From positions 62,001 to 126,000 of the forward strand of contig CANIHD010000004.1 in assembly GCA_947467345.1 (NCBI GenBank): 64,000 nt of DNA. The letters are read 5' to 3'. The position numbers were made by a program, and so were the translations under genes. Origin of the DNA: Alphaproteobacteria bacterium (GTDB lineage Bacteria; Pseudomonadota; Alphaproteobacteria; Micropepsales; Micropepsaceae). Below the pieces are notes generated by a model that saw only the letters and a program-made list of their open reading frames with translations, did no database searches and was not told where the DNA came from. Positions 1 through 7,752 of the stretch are shown in pieces. Numbering within the stretch: the first letter of the stretch is position 1; every line of letters begins with the position of its first letter.

Positions 1-2413
1 TATGCAACGACACGTCCGCCTTTGTGGAGCGCGGTTCGCTTTCCGTCACTTGCCCGGCAAAATATGTGTAGCCAAGTCCCGAGCGGCCGATCGTGTGATC
101 GTTCTCATCGGCCTTCGCCGGCGGGTCGCCCCATTCGGCGCCCATCGACAAACCGAGACCGCTGCCGAAAAAGCTCGCGGATTCGGCTGTGCTGCGCTGA
201 TTGATGTTGCTGAAAAATTCCTGCGTCCAGAATCCCAAGCCTTGCTTGGGTTGCGCGATCAGCGCGCGTTGACGCGCGCCGATCGGACCGGTGGCAAGAT
301 CGGTCGCCGCAACGGCCAATGCGCGCGCACCGCCGCCAATATTGGGGATCAGCGTATCGATCGTCTGGCGCGATTCCTGCGCATTGGTAATGAGAAGCAG
401 CGACGAACCGAAGCCATCGTCCAATCCGGCCGCGCCCACCGCTGCTTCGTAGATTGACGCGGTGTTGCCGACCAATCCGAGATCGGTCGCCGAGCGCCGC
501 TTGATGGTCAAAAGCAGATCGTTGTTGTCGTCGCCGCCGGTGCTAATTCCTGCGCCCGCGCCCGAGATCAGAAACGGCAACGTCGATTCGGTAACGTCGC
601 CGTATGTCAGCTTACCTGCGCGCGCGATGACGTAGGTGCCGTCTTGCGGCAGAAACGACGTCGGGGTCAGCGATAGAATTGAACCATCGGCGAAAACCGC
701 ATTATCGGATGCTCGAATGAGCGCCGTTGTCTGGCTTGTCGTTTTGTTGAGCGCAATTTCAAGCGTTGCACCAATTCCCAAGCCGAAGTTTTTCCCCATT
801 ACAGAATCTGTGCGCAGCTTTCCGCTGGCTATGGCGACATTCAGATTGTTGGAGCCCGCCGTTGTCAAACGGCCAGAGGTTAGCGGAATGGCTGCAGTTC
901 CACTGGCGTTCTGGACAAAATTATTCGTGCCGTTTTTACCGAAGATAAGATTGCCGGTGATCGAGCCCGCATTCGTGAAATTGACATCGGTGCCGTTGGA
1001 AAGATCGGCGGCAACCAAAGTCGTGCCGCTGTCCGTTGAGGTGCCGGTGGCGCTGATCGTGCCGCTATTGGTGATACGCTTCAGCGTGCCGGAAAAATCG
1101 CGAATACCATAGGCTTTGAGATCGACGGCGGCGCCGTCACTGGTCGTGGCTGAAGCCTCGATCGTCGCGGTATTGTTCAAATATTCAAGCCGGCCGCCTT
1201 CTTCGATCAGAATAGCGGTCGCGGTGCCGCCTTTGGTTCCGACATTGAAAATATCGGTGAGACCCACTTGCGCCCTGATCGCTCCAGTGTTGTTCAGATC
1301 GGACACGTCGCCGCCCGGGGTAGCCGGTGAACCGATCTGCGCGCCCTTGCCGATCACCAGCGCCGTGGCATTGGCGGGCGTGGCCGGCGTATTCGTTGCG
1401 GTCGCATTGCTGCTGTTCGCGGTGGCTTGAATCGTACCGCTGTTAGAAATGCCGTATGGCAGCAACACGAGCTGGCTACCAACACCTTCGATGCGAAAGG
1501 CGGTGGCACTAATGCCGGGATCGCGTCCATTGGCCGTAATCGTGCCGCGCGCCACCAGCGAGCGGTCCGGCGTATCTGTGTTGATGACTTTGCCGATCTC
1601 GATATTGCCGCCGATACCTGAAATCAGCGGCGAAATATAAAGCGCGGGCTTTGAACCAACGGATTCCACCGTCGAAGCGGTGGTGAGGGAATCGGCCGTT
1701 ACGGGGCCGTCCAGCAAAATGCCGCCGCTCACGCCGGCGCCGAACGCCAAGCCCCAACCGGATTGCGGATCCAATAGCGAATTGTCGGGCGCCACGGTGC
1801 CGAGCGCGCCGACATAGGTGGTCTGTTTGTATGCGCCGGTAATTTGCGCCGCGATGATGGCACCGCTGGCGCCTTCGCCAACCGCGCCCACGCCGCCCAA
1901 AGTGATGTCGCCGATGATGGGCGCCCGGGACAGGAAGCCAATGGACCCCTTGCCCTGCACAGAAATATTGCCCGTCGAACTGATCGATCCGGTGAAAGCA
2001 TCGCCGCCTTGGCCTGTGAGATTGCCGACGAGAATGCCGTAATTGGGTCCAGTGGTTCCGGTGAGATTGATCGTCCCGACCGAGGTCAGGCTGCCGGTAA
2101 TGCCGCCGAGAATCTGAACGCCGACGGCGCCGGAAGCGGCGCTATTCGTGACCGTACCGAAAACGCCGGCCGTGGTGTCCGACTCGATGGCAACCGCCGT
2201 GTTGTTGGCGTCCAGGATAATTGCCGGGCCGGGCGCCGCGATGGTGACGGAGCCGGTGCTGCTGATGGTCAAATTGCCGGGTGTACCGCTGCCGTCCGGG
2301 TCGGATGTCCGGAAAGGGGTCGTAAAACCAGTGGTGATTGTCCGGTCAGCCGCGAGGCTAGGTCCAGCCAAAGCGGCGCCAACGGCGCCCAAGAACATAA
2401 CGCTGCGTTTCAA
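1..2413 (-). CDS. Autotransporter (type V secretion), C-terminus cut by window edge
   Basis: One uninterrupted frame of about 804 codons runs off the left edge. I start it at a TTG (2411-2413) because GAGG lies about 8 nt upstream and the product then begins with a clean signal peptide (MKRSVMFLGAVGAALAG, cleavage after ASLAA-type Ala near residue 22); the first in-frame ATG would cut into this peptide. Residues about 25-700 are Gly/Thr/Asn/Ala-rich repeats such as NSGTI and GNI, typical of a beta-helical passenger. From about residue 725 (GLGFWTQEF, then GLSMGAEW) the sequence resembles the start of an autotransporter beta-barrel (PF03797 type); most of the barrel is outside the window. It is probably an outer-membrane adhesin-like protein; the ligand is unknown. 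Confidence 0.82.
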   Translation of the reverse strand, partial: MKRSVMFLGAVGAALAGPSLAADRTITTGFTTPFRTSDPDGSGTPGNLTISSTGSVTIAAPGPAIILDANNTAVAIESDTTAGVFGTVTNSAASGAVGVQILGGITGSLTSVGTINLTGTTGPNYGILVGNLTGQGGDAFTGSISSTGNISVQGKGSIGFLSRAPIIGDITLGGVGAVGEGASGAIIAAQITGAYKQTTYVGALGTVAPDNSLLDPQSGWGLAFGAGVSGGILLDGPVTADSLTTASTVESVGSKPALYISPLISGIGGNIEIGKVINTDTPDRSLVARGTITANGRDPGISATAFRIEGVGSQLVLLPYGISNSGTIQATANSSNATATNTPATPANATALVIGKGAQIGSPATPGGDVSDLNNTGAIRAQVGLTDIFNVGTKGGTATAILIEEGGRLEYLNNTATIEASATTSDGAAVDLKAYGIRDFSGTLKRITNSGTISATGTSTDSGTTLVAADLSNGTDVNFTNAGSITGNLIFGKNGTNNFVQNASGTAAIPLTSGRLTTAGSNNLNVAIASGKLRTDSVMGKNFGLGIGATLEIALNKTTSQTTALIRASDNAVFADGSILSLTPTSFLPQDGTYVIARAGKLTYGDVTESTLPFLISGAGAGISTGGDDNNDLLLTIKRRSATDLGLVGNTASIYEAAVGAAGLDDGFGSSLLLITNAQESRQTIDTLIPNIGGGARALAVAATDLATGPIGARQRALIAQPKQGLGFWTQEFFSNINQRSTAESASFFGSGLGLSMGAEWGDPPAKADENDHTIGRSGLGYTYFAGQVTESEPRSTKADVSLH

Positions 2414-2648
2414 GACGCGACCCTCATTTACGCGGATGGATCCGGCCTTTCGCCGCGAAAACGGCGGAAAGCAACCGGCATGACTTAAGCTTGCGTTTAA
2501 ACCAGCGCAGCCAGTCCGGCTTGCACCGTAACCAACCGCCCGGCCAAGGGAAAGTCCCTTTTCGGTCCGCCGTTTGGCTTCCCATTAAGGCCACATTAGC
2601 GAGCAAGGCCGCAACATCCGGGCGATTGCAGCCAGGAACACTTGACTT

Positions 2649-3962
2649 ATGGACCGCGAAAAATCGCGTAGGGCGAATTGCACCAAGCTGACCGAGAAGC
2701 AGGTGGCGACGGCGGCAGCCCGTCATGAACTCCTCTATTCCGGCCGCGTCGGCGGCGCCCGCGCGATTTTCGCCTTCTGCGACCTTTCCGGGCTGGACCT
2801 ATCGGGCCGCAACCTCAGCGATGCCGATTTCACTGGCGCCATTTTGGATGAGACCAATTTCGCCGGCGCCAAGCTTGATTCGACGAGTTTCTTCGGGGCT
2901 TCTCTGAAAAGGGCCAATCTGGCCGGGGCCTCGCTCCGCCGCGCCGATATGCGCGGAACCTCGCTCCGCGGTGCCAATCTCATCGGCGCCGATCTCTACG
3001 AAACCGACTTGCGCGAGGGAACGATCGCTGAAAAGTCGCGAACGGGCGATCTTCGCGTCTTTCAGCACGACGTCGGACCGACAGAGCTTCCCGGCGCCCT
3101 GTTCGCCTCGGCCAATCTGGAGCGGGCCAAAATGACTGGCGCGGTCGCCGTTCAGGCAGATTTCACCGATGCCATCATGCGCAATTGCCGCCTGACCCGC
3201 GCGAATTTGCGCCGCGCCAAGCTGACCGGCGCCAATCTCGAAGGCGCCGATCTCAGCAGCAGCGACTTGACCGGCGCCGACCTTCGCGGCGCGGTGTTGG
3301 CCGGCGCCAAGCTCGAATTCACCGAATTCCAGGGCGCCGACATGACCGGCGCACTCACCGACGCTCCGGCTGGAAAAGCCATGGGTTCGCTGCCTATGCC
3401 GGTGGAGCAGATGATGGCCGCCCACCGGCGCTGGGCGGAAACCGACGGGCGCGACGGCCAGCCAGCCGATTTTAGCGGCGTCGATATGCGCTCCCTCAAA
3501 GCCATGCCCCACGCCCGTCTGACAGCGCTGATCTCGCCCCGGGCGGTGCTTTACGGGCTGGATCTAACCGGCGTTCGCATGCAGGGCGCCCAGCTGGAAG
3601 GCGCCAATCTTCGCTTCACAAAGCTTGCCGGCGCCGATCTGCGCGGCGCCAATCTGAAACGCGCAAGGCTAGCCAATGCCGACATGCGGGACGTCAATCT
3701 CGGGCCGTTGTTGATCTCCAATGAACGTCTACTTCCCGCACGATTGGAGGGCTGCGACGGACGCTACGCCGATATGCGCGGGGCGGAACTGCGCCAGGTG
3801 ATGTTCTCGGAAGCGGACCTCAGCTGCGCCGATTTGACCGGCGCCAATTTGCGGGGTTCCGATTTCCGCGGCGCTATTCTGCAGGGCATCAAACTTTCGG
3901 TCGATGCCGCGATGGATGCGCAGTTCGATGAGACACGCTGCGATCAGACTGCCGTCGGTTAG
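2649..3962 (+). CDS. Pentapeptide-repeat protein
   Basis: The 437-residue product consists largely of A(D/N)Lxx-type pentapeptides, for example GADLRGANL and GANLEGADL, in three blocks (about 50-125, 145-235 and 300-425). A non-repeat linker (about 240-285) contains PVEQMMAAHRRWAETDG, a segment that often separates repeat blocks in alphaproteobacterial members. Repeats of this kind fold as a right-handed quadrilateral beta-helix. No signal peptide or membrane segment is visible, so it is probably cytosolic. Some members act as DNA mimics that protect gyrase, but nothing here points to that role, and the biochemical function is unknown. It faces away from the autotransporter gene. Confidence 0.88.
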   Translation: MDREKSRRANCTKLTEKQVATAAARHELLYSGRVGGARAIFAFCDLSGLDLSGRNLSDADFTGAILDETNFAGAKLDSTSFFGASLKRANLAGASLRRADMRGTSLRGANLIGADLYETDLREGTIAEKSRTGDLRVFQHDVGPTELPGALFASANLERAKMTGAVAVQADFTDAIMRNCRLTRANLRRAKLTGANLEGADLSSSDLTGADLRGAVLAGAKLEFTEFQGADMTGALTDAPAGKAMGSLPMPVEQMMAAHRRWAETDGRDGQPADFSGVDMRSLKAMPHARLTALISPRAVLYGLDLTGVRMQGAQLEGANLRFTKLAGADLRGANLKRARLANADMRDVNLGPLLISNERLLPARLEGCDGRYADMRGAELRQVMFSEADLSCADLTGANLRGSDFRGAILQGIKLSVDAAMDAQFDETRCDQTAVG

Positions 3963-3968
3963 CGCCCC

Positions 3969-4892
3969 TCAGGTAGCGAGCGCTTGAGCGTTTTCCGGTG
4001 TCTTGCCGCGAATGAATTGCCCCATCCGTGTCAGCGACACACCGGCCTCCGAGAGCGTCGGGTTGCCCTGAAACACGTGCTGCATGCCGTCATAGATCTC
4101 GACCGAAATCGGTCTGTTCGCGGCGGCAGCTAACCCACCGATCCTACTGGCATCATCGCGCAGCAATTCCAGCGAGCCGGCGTGGACCATGATCGGCGGC
4201 ATGTCGCGGAAGGTACCGAAAACCGGCGAGGCGAAGACATCCCACGCTTGCGAGTTTTGCAAATAGTGGCGAGCGCTCGCGAAAAGCAGTGGCCACGACA
4301 GCACATTGTCCGTCGGCGCATTGTTGAGCATCGACCAGCCCGAGAGCGATAGATCCGCCCAGGGTGACATGGCGACACAAGCTGCCGGCAGCGGCAGGCC
4401 GGCATTACGGATAGCGAGCAACCCCGCAAGCGCCAGACCACCGCCCGATCCATCGCCGGCAAAAACAATCGCGCTGGGCGGATAGGTTTTGCCGATCAAG
4501 AAACGATAGGCGTCGACCACATCGCGCAGCGCGGCAGGAAAGGGAAATTCCGGTGCCAAGCGATAACGCAAGGTGAGAGCGGCTGAGGCGGCGGACTTGC
4601 ACAGGCGCGCGACGAGCGGCCGATGCGATTCCGGAGAGCCGGCGATGTAGCCGCCACCATGGAGATAGAACACAAGGCGATGGGGCTGCGTTTCAGCAAC
4701 ACGAAGCCATTCACCTTTGACCTGGCCGAGATTCGCATGTTCGACCTGCATGTCGCGCGGCGCCTCGCCATAGCCTGCGGCGATGCGATCATACTGCGCT
4801 CTGAAATCGGCAAGCGTGTGCGGCGCAGCTACAGCGCGCGGACCGAGCAGCCGCGTGAAATGCCGTGAAATACCTTTGTCGCCGTTCGACAC
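3969..4892 (-). CDS. Alpha/beta hydrolase, hormone-sensitive-lipase (family IV) type esterase
   Basis: The 307-residue protein carries the HGGG oxyanion motif (YLHGGGYIAGSP, near 77-88) and the nucleophile elbow in the form GDGSGGG, which corresponds to GDSAGG of family IV. The usual catalytic Asp (LELLRDDASR region) and His (DGMQHVFQ, near 275) follow. It therefore probably hydrolyses short-chain esters. The start is a GTG without a strong ribosome site, so the N-terminus is uncertain. It is convergent with the pentapeptide gene, with only six bases between their ends. No signal peptide is visible. Confidence 0.87.
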   Translation of the reverse strand: MSNGDKGISRHFTRLLGPRAVAAPHTLADFRAQYDRIAAGYGEAPRDMQVEHANLGQVKGEWLRVAETQPHRLVFYLHGGGYIAGSPESHRPLVARLCKSAASAALTLRYRLAPEFPFPAALRDVVDAYRFLIGKTYPPSAIVFAGDGSGGGLALAGLLAIRNAGLPLPAACVAMSPWADLSLSGWSMLNNAPTDNVLSWPLLFASARHYLQNSQAWDVFASPVFGTFRDMPPIMVHAGSLELLRDDASRIGGLAAAANRPISVEIYDGMQHVFQGNPTLSEAGVSLTRMGQFIRGKTPENAQALAT

Positions 4893-4989
4893 TCTGTCGC
4901 TGCTTCCGCCCGAATCGCAGGCGCAATTCTACGGCAGGCAGCTTTCCCGGCTCCAAGGAATTCTGAGCGGGTCACGAAAAGACCACGAA

Positions 4990-5021
4990 AGAAAAAAGCG
5001 CGCCCCTTTGGAGGGCGCGCT
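4990..5021 (-). terminator. Intrinsic terminator of hsp20
   Basis: Read on the minus strand, GCGCGCCC and GGGCGCGC form an 8-bp stem with an 8-nt loop. The stem is followed directly by six T residues. It lies about 20 nt after the hsp20 stop codon. Confidence 0.85.
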
Positions 5022-5042
5022 CTTCGTCGTTTCACAAAGGGC

Positions 5043-5504
5043 TTATGCCGCTTTGGCTTCGATGATTTTGCCTTCGCGTCGCTCTGTCGTGTCGATGACG
5101 ATGCGGCGGGGCTTCTTCTCTTCGGGCACGATGCGTTCGAGCTCGACATGAAGCAGGCCATGCGCAAGATGCGCGCCGCGAACTTCGACATTTTCCGCAA
5201 GCTGGAAGCGGCGATCGAAGCTTCTTCCGGCTATGCCTTGATGGAGATAATGCGTCTTTTCGGCATCGCCTGCGCGCTTGCCTTGCACCGTCAACACGCC
5301 TTCACGTGTCTCGATGGTAATGTCCTTGTCGGAGAACCCGGCTACCGCGAGCGATATCCTGTATTTGTTTTCATCCGTCCGTTCGATGTTGTAGGGCGGA
5401 TAGGTTTGTCCGGCGTCATATTGTGACGCGGAATCCAAGAGATCGGCCAATCTGTCGAAGCCGATAGTGGAACGGAACAACGGGGTCAAATCGAAACTGC
5501 GCAT
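5043..5504 (-). CDS. Small heat-shock protein Hsp20 (IbpA family)
   Basis: This 153-residue protein has a central alpha-crystallin domain (about 35-130): YPPYNIERTDENKYRI, AVAGF, the signature GVLTVQGKR, and GRSFDRRFQL. The N-terminus MRSFDLTPLFRSTIGFDRL is typical of alphaproteobacterial IbpA-type proteins. It is an ATP-independent holdase for unfolding proteins. I start at 5504 because a perfect AGGAGGT sits 7 nt upstream; a longer frame to 5591 would run through the structured leader. It is transcribed alone, followed by a terminator, and probably controlled by the leader described separately. Confidence 0.93.
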   Translation of the reverse strand: MRSFDLTPLFRSTIGFDRLADLLDSASQYDAGQTYPPYNIERTDENKYRISLAVAGFSDKDITIETREGVLTVQGKRAGDAEKTHYLHQGIAGRSFDRRFQLAENVEVRGAHLAHGLLHVELERIVPEEKKPRRIVIDTTERREGKIIEAKAA

Positions 5505-5590
5505 ATCACAACCTCCTAAGAAGCGAAGTGGGAGCCTGCCCTTCTGGGCCAGGCCGAAAAGCGAACGCTTTGCCGAGGCCCAAGCGTCCA
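5505..5590 (-). promoter_or_regulatory. Candidate ROSE-type RNA thermometer in hsp20 leader
   Basis: The leader RNA can form three successive hairpins. Hairpin 1 pairs 5582-5589 with 5563-5570 (GGACGCUU with AAGCGUUC). Hairpin 2 pairs 5546-5554 with 5534-5541 (GCCUGGCCC, loop AGAA, GGGCAGGC, one bulged G). The last hairpin pairs GCUUC with GAGGU across a UUAG loop and so buries the Shine-Dalgarno sequence; its left arm contains UCGCU, matching the U-Y-G-C-U signature of ROSE elements, with mismatches below. ROSE elements repress small heat-shock genes in many alphaproteobacteria until heat opens the last hairpin. The assignment rests on hand folding. Confidence 0.6.
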
Positions 5591-5737
5591 TGCGCTGAGG
5601 TAGGAATGCGCTTTTGGCGCTTCAAGAGCTCGGAACCGCGATACAGACGGAATATGTTGAGTGGTCAATCGTCTTAATTTTGGTAGAAGTTCCGAAGCCA
5701 ATCGCGCTTATACGATCGCGATCCAATTGCGAGGCCG

Positions 5738-6709
5738 ATGGTGAGCAAGCTTTCCGTAACGACGTTGAAAACGCCCGATGGCCGCTATTTGCGCGCCGGC
5801 GTGTGGGATGTCGCGGAAGGAACCGCGCCCCGCGCCACCATCGTATTGCTGGAAGGCCATGCGGAATTTCTTGAGAAATATGACGACGTCGCAGGTGAAT
5901 TGACTGCGCGCGGGTTTACCGTGGTCGGTCTCGACTGGCGCGGCCAAGGCGCTTCCGACCGGCAACGCGGCGTGCATGGCAATCGCCAGGGCCATGTTGG
6001 AAAATTCTACGAATACGATCTCGATCTCGCAATTCTTCTCAACCAATTGGCGCGCACCAAAAGCGGGCCGATGATTGCGTTGGCGCAATCAATGGGCGCG
6101 CATGTTCTGTTGCGTCATATGCATGAACACAGGCGCAGCTTTCATTGCGCGGTTTTGGTGGCGCCGATGCTGGATGTCTATACGGGGAAATACTCACCAC
6201 TGATGACGCGCGTCATCACAACGCTTTTCAATCTTTCCAAACCGTCGACGCGTTTTGTCTTCGGCATGGAAGAGCGCGATCCCATGACGCTCCCTTTCGA
6301 AGAAAACGCTTCAACCTCGGATCGCGGCCGTTTTCAGCGCACCCAAGACCTTCTGAAAGCACAGCCTTATTTGCGCATCTTCGGCCCGACCTTCGGGTGG
6401 CTGGGTGCGGCGCTCTCCTCAATGGCACAGATGCGCGAAAAAGATTTCGCCGAAGCCATTGTGACGCCGCTGCTTATTGTCGGCGCCGGACGTGACCGCG
6501 TGGTGAAGACAGAGGCCACGCGCAGCTTCGCCAAAAACTGTCCCGACGCGCGCTATGTCGAACTCGAAGACGCCGAGCACGAAATTCTGATGGAGAATGA
6601 TTCCATCCGGGCTCGTTTCTGGGCCGCCTTCGACAGCTTTGTCTATGAGCAATTGCAGCGTCCGGTTCATGTGCCTAAGCCCAAAGGCTTCGCGGCACGC
6701 GACGTCTAA
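5738..6709 (+). CDS. Alpha/beta hydrolase, lysophospholipase/monoacylglycerol-lipase-like (serine aminopeptidase S33 type)
   Basis: The 323-residue protein has the layout of the PldB/monoacylglycerol lipase family: LEGHAEFLEKY oxyanion region (about 37-47), DWRGQGAS (about 69-76), nucleophile elbow AQSMGAH (Ser near 117), acid residue in VGAGRDRVV and catalytic His in DAEHEIL. The first Gly of the GxSxG motif is Ala here, which is common in this family. No signal peptide is seen. GAGG precedes the ATG/GTG start pair closely. Its stop codon overlaps that of the convergent inositol-phosphatase gene by four bases. Natural substrate unknown; a lipid ester is likely. Confidence 0.87.
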   Translation: MVSKLSVTTLKTPDGRYLRAGVWDVAEGTAPRATIVLLEGHAEFLEKYDDVAGELTARGFTVVGLDWRGQGASDRQRGVHGNRQGHVGKFYEYDLDLAILLNQLARTKSGPMIALAQSMGAHVLLRHMHEHRRSFHCAVLVAPMLDVYTGKYSPLMTRVITTLFNLSKPSTRFVFGMEERDPMTLPFEENASTSDRGRFQRTQDLLKAQPYLRIFGPTFGWLGAALSSMAQMREKDFAEAIVTPLLIVGAGRDRVVKTEATRSFAKNCPDARYVELEDAEHEILMENDSIRARFWAAFDSFVYEQLQRPVHVPKPKGFAARDV

Positions 6710-7503
6710 CGCGCGTTCAGAATTTTCAGTGCTTCCGCGTGTACCCGCACATCGCCCGCCGCGACGATGGACCCGCCATCGGTGATTTTGCCGCCCTGCC
6801 AATTGGTGACGATTCCGCCGGCGCCTTCAACGATAGGAACGAGTGCGGAAACATCCCATCGCTTCAATTCGGTCTCGATCACCAGATCGACAAAACCCAT
6901 CGCGATGAGCGCGTAGGCGTAGCAATCGCCGCCATAGCGCGACAGGCGCGCCGCTTTCTCGACGCGAAAATACTGCGCGCGTTCCTCATCCTTGAAATGC
7001 AGGATGGGATGCGTGGTGCTGATCACGGCCTCGGCGAGCGCCGCACAGGCGCGAACGTTCAAGAGCGTGACGCCTTCTGCGTTGCGCAGCTCCGCTGTGC
7101 GTTGGAAACCGACAAAACGCTCGCGCAGGAACGGTTGGTCGAGCACGCCCATCACCGGCACGCCGTCCTGCTCCAGCGAAATCAATGTTCCCCAGAGCGG
7201 CTGTCCGGCGATGAAAGCACGCGTGCCGTCGATCGGATCGAGCACCCAGCGAAACCCGCTATGGCCCGCTTTGGCGCCGTATTCCTCGCCGAGAATGGCG
7301 TCGTCCGGATAGTGTTTCTCGATCAACGCGCGCAAAGCGCGCTCGGCGCCACGATCCGCTTCGGTCACCGGATCGTAGAGATCGCCACCGGCCTTATTCG
7401 TGACTTCAATCCGTCGCCGGAAAAAAGGAACGATCACCGCGCCCGCGGCGTCGGCGAGCCCATGGGCGAAAGCGGTGCGGCCGTCGAACGGATCATCAGC
7501 CAT
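6706..7503 (-). CDS. hisN: Inositol-monophosphatase family, histidinol-phosphatase-like (HisN)
   Basis: The 265-residue protein has all metal-site motifs of the Mg-dependent IMPase superfamily: ILGEEYG (about 70-76), WVLDPIDGTRAF (about 86-97) and KRWDVSALVPIVEGAGG (about 213-229). The segment GTRAFIAGQPLWGTLISL is characteristic of the HisN-type histidinol-phosphate phosphatases rather than SuhB or CysQ, so the last dephosphorylation before histidinol is the likely job. The gene is not next to other his genes, so inositol-1-phosphatase activity remains possible. Its upstream region holds two long palindromes. Confidence 0.8.
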   Translation of the reverse strand: MADDPFDGRTAFAHGLADAAGAVIVPFFRRRIEVTNKAGGDLYDPVTEADRGAERALRALIEKHYPDDAILGEEYGAKAGHSGFRWVLDPIDGTRAFIAGQPLWGTLISLEQDGVPVMGVLDQPFLRERFVGFQRTAELRNAEGVTLLNVRACAALAEAVISTTHPILHFKDEERAQYFRVEKAARLSRYGGDCYAYALIAMGFVDLVIETELKRWDVSALVPIVEGAGGIVTNWQGGKITDGGSIVAAGDVRVHAEALKILNAR

Positions 7504-7583
7504 GGCATTACCCCATTAACGGCCCCTCCGCCGGAGGAGCCGTAGGGCGCTTATGCTTGGATTTTAGATTCGGTTCAACGCAG

Positions 7584-7659
7584 CTAGTGTCCCGATTCTG
7601 AAATCCGCCCGCTGGTTATATCGGCCCTGATGCGAATTTCAGAATCGCGGGGACACTAG
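7584..7659. repeat. 76-bp imperfect palindrome, copy 1
   Basis: The element begins CTAGTGTCC and ends GGACACTAG. Its arms (about 25 nt, containing GATTCTGAAAT and its complement) pair almost fully with a 3-nt bulge. It lies between hisN and typA, 13 bp from a second element of identical length and end sequence. It may act as a REP-like element or bidirectional terminator; no transposase is present. Confidence 0.85.
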
Positions 7660-7672
7660 CAACTTATTAATT

Positions 7673-7748
7673 CTAGTGTCGCTTTGGTTCCGAAGTTCGC
7701 TTGGAAAGCGATATCGGGATGTGGCGAACTTCGAAACCGCGACACTAG
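7673..7748. repeat. 76-bp imperfect palindrome, copy 2
   Basis: It has the same length and the same CTAGTGTC/GACACTAG ends as copy 1. The inner arms differ (GGTTCCGAAGTTCGC against GCGAACTTCGAAACC) but still pair with each other, again with a 3-nt bulge. It ends four bases before the typA stop codon, so it may also form the typA transcript end. Confidence 0.85.
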
Positions 7749-7752
7749 GGAT

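Noticed and set aside
636-1112. A 158-codon plus-strand frame within the autotransporter region
   Set aside because: Composition is poor and the minus strand reads as one continuous exported repeat protein through here.
5505-5591. Longer hsp20 start at 5591
   Set aside because: The extra 29 residues do not match family N-termini, and the AGGAGGT at 5511-5517 fixes the start at 5504.
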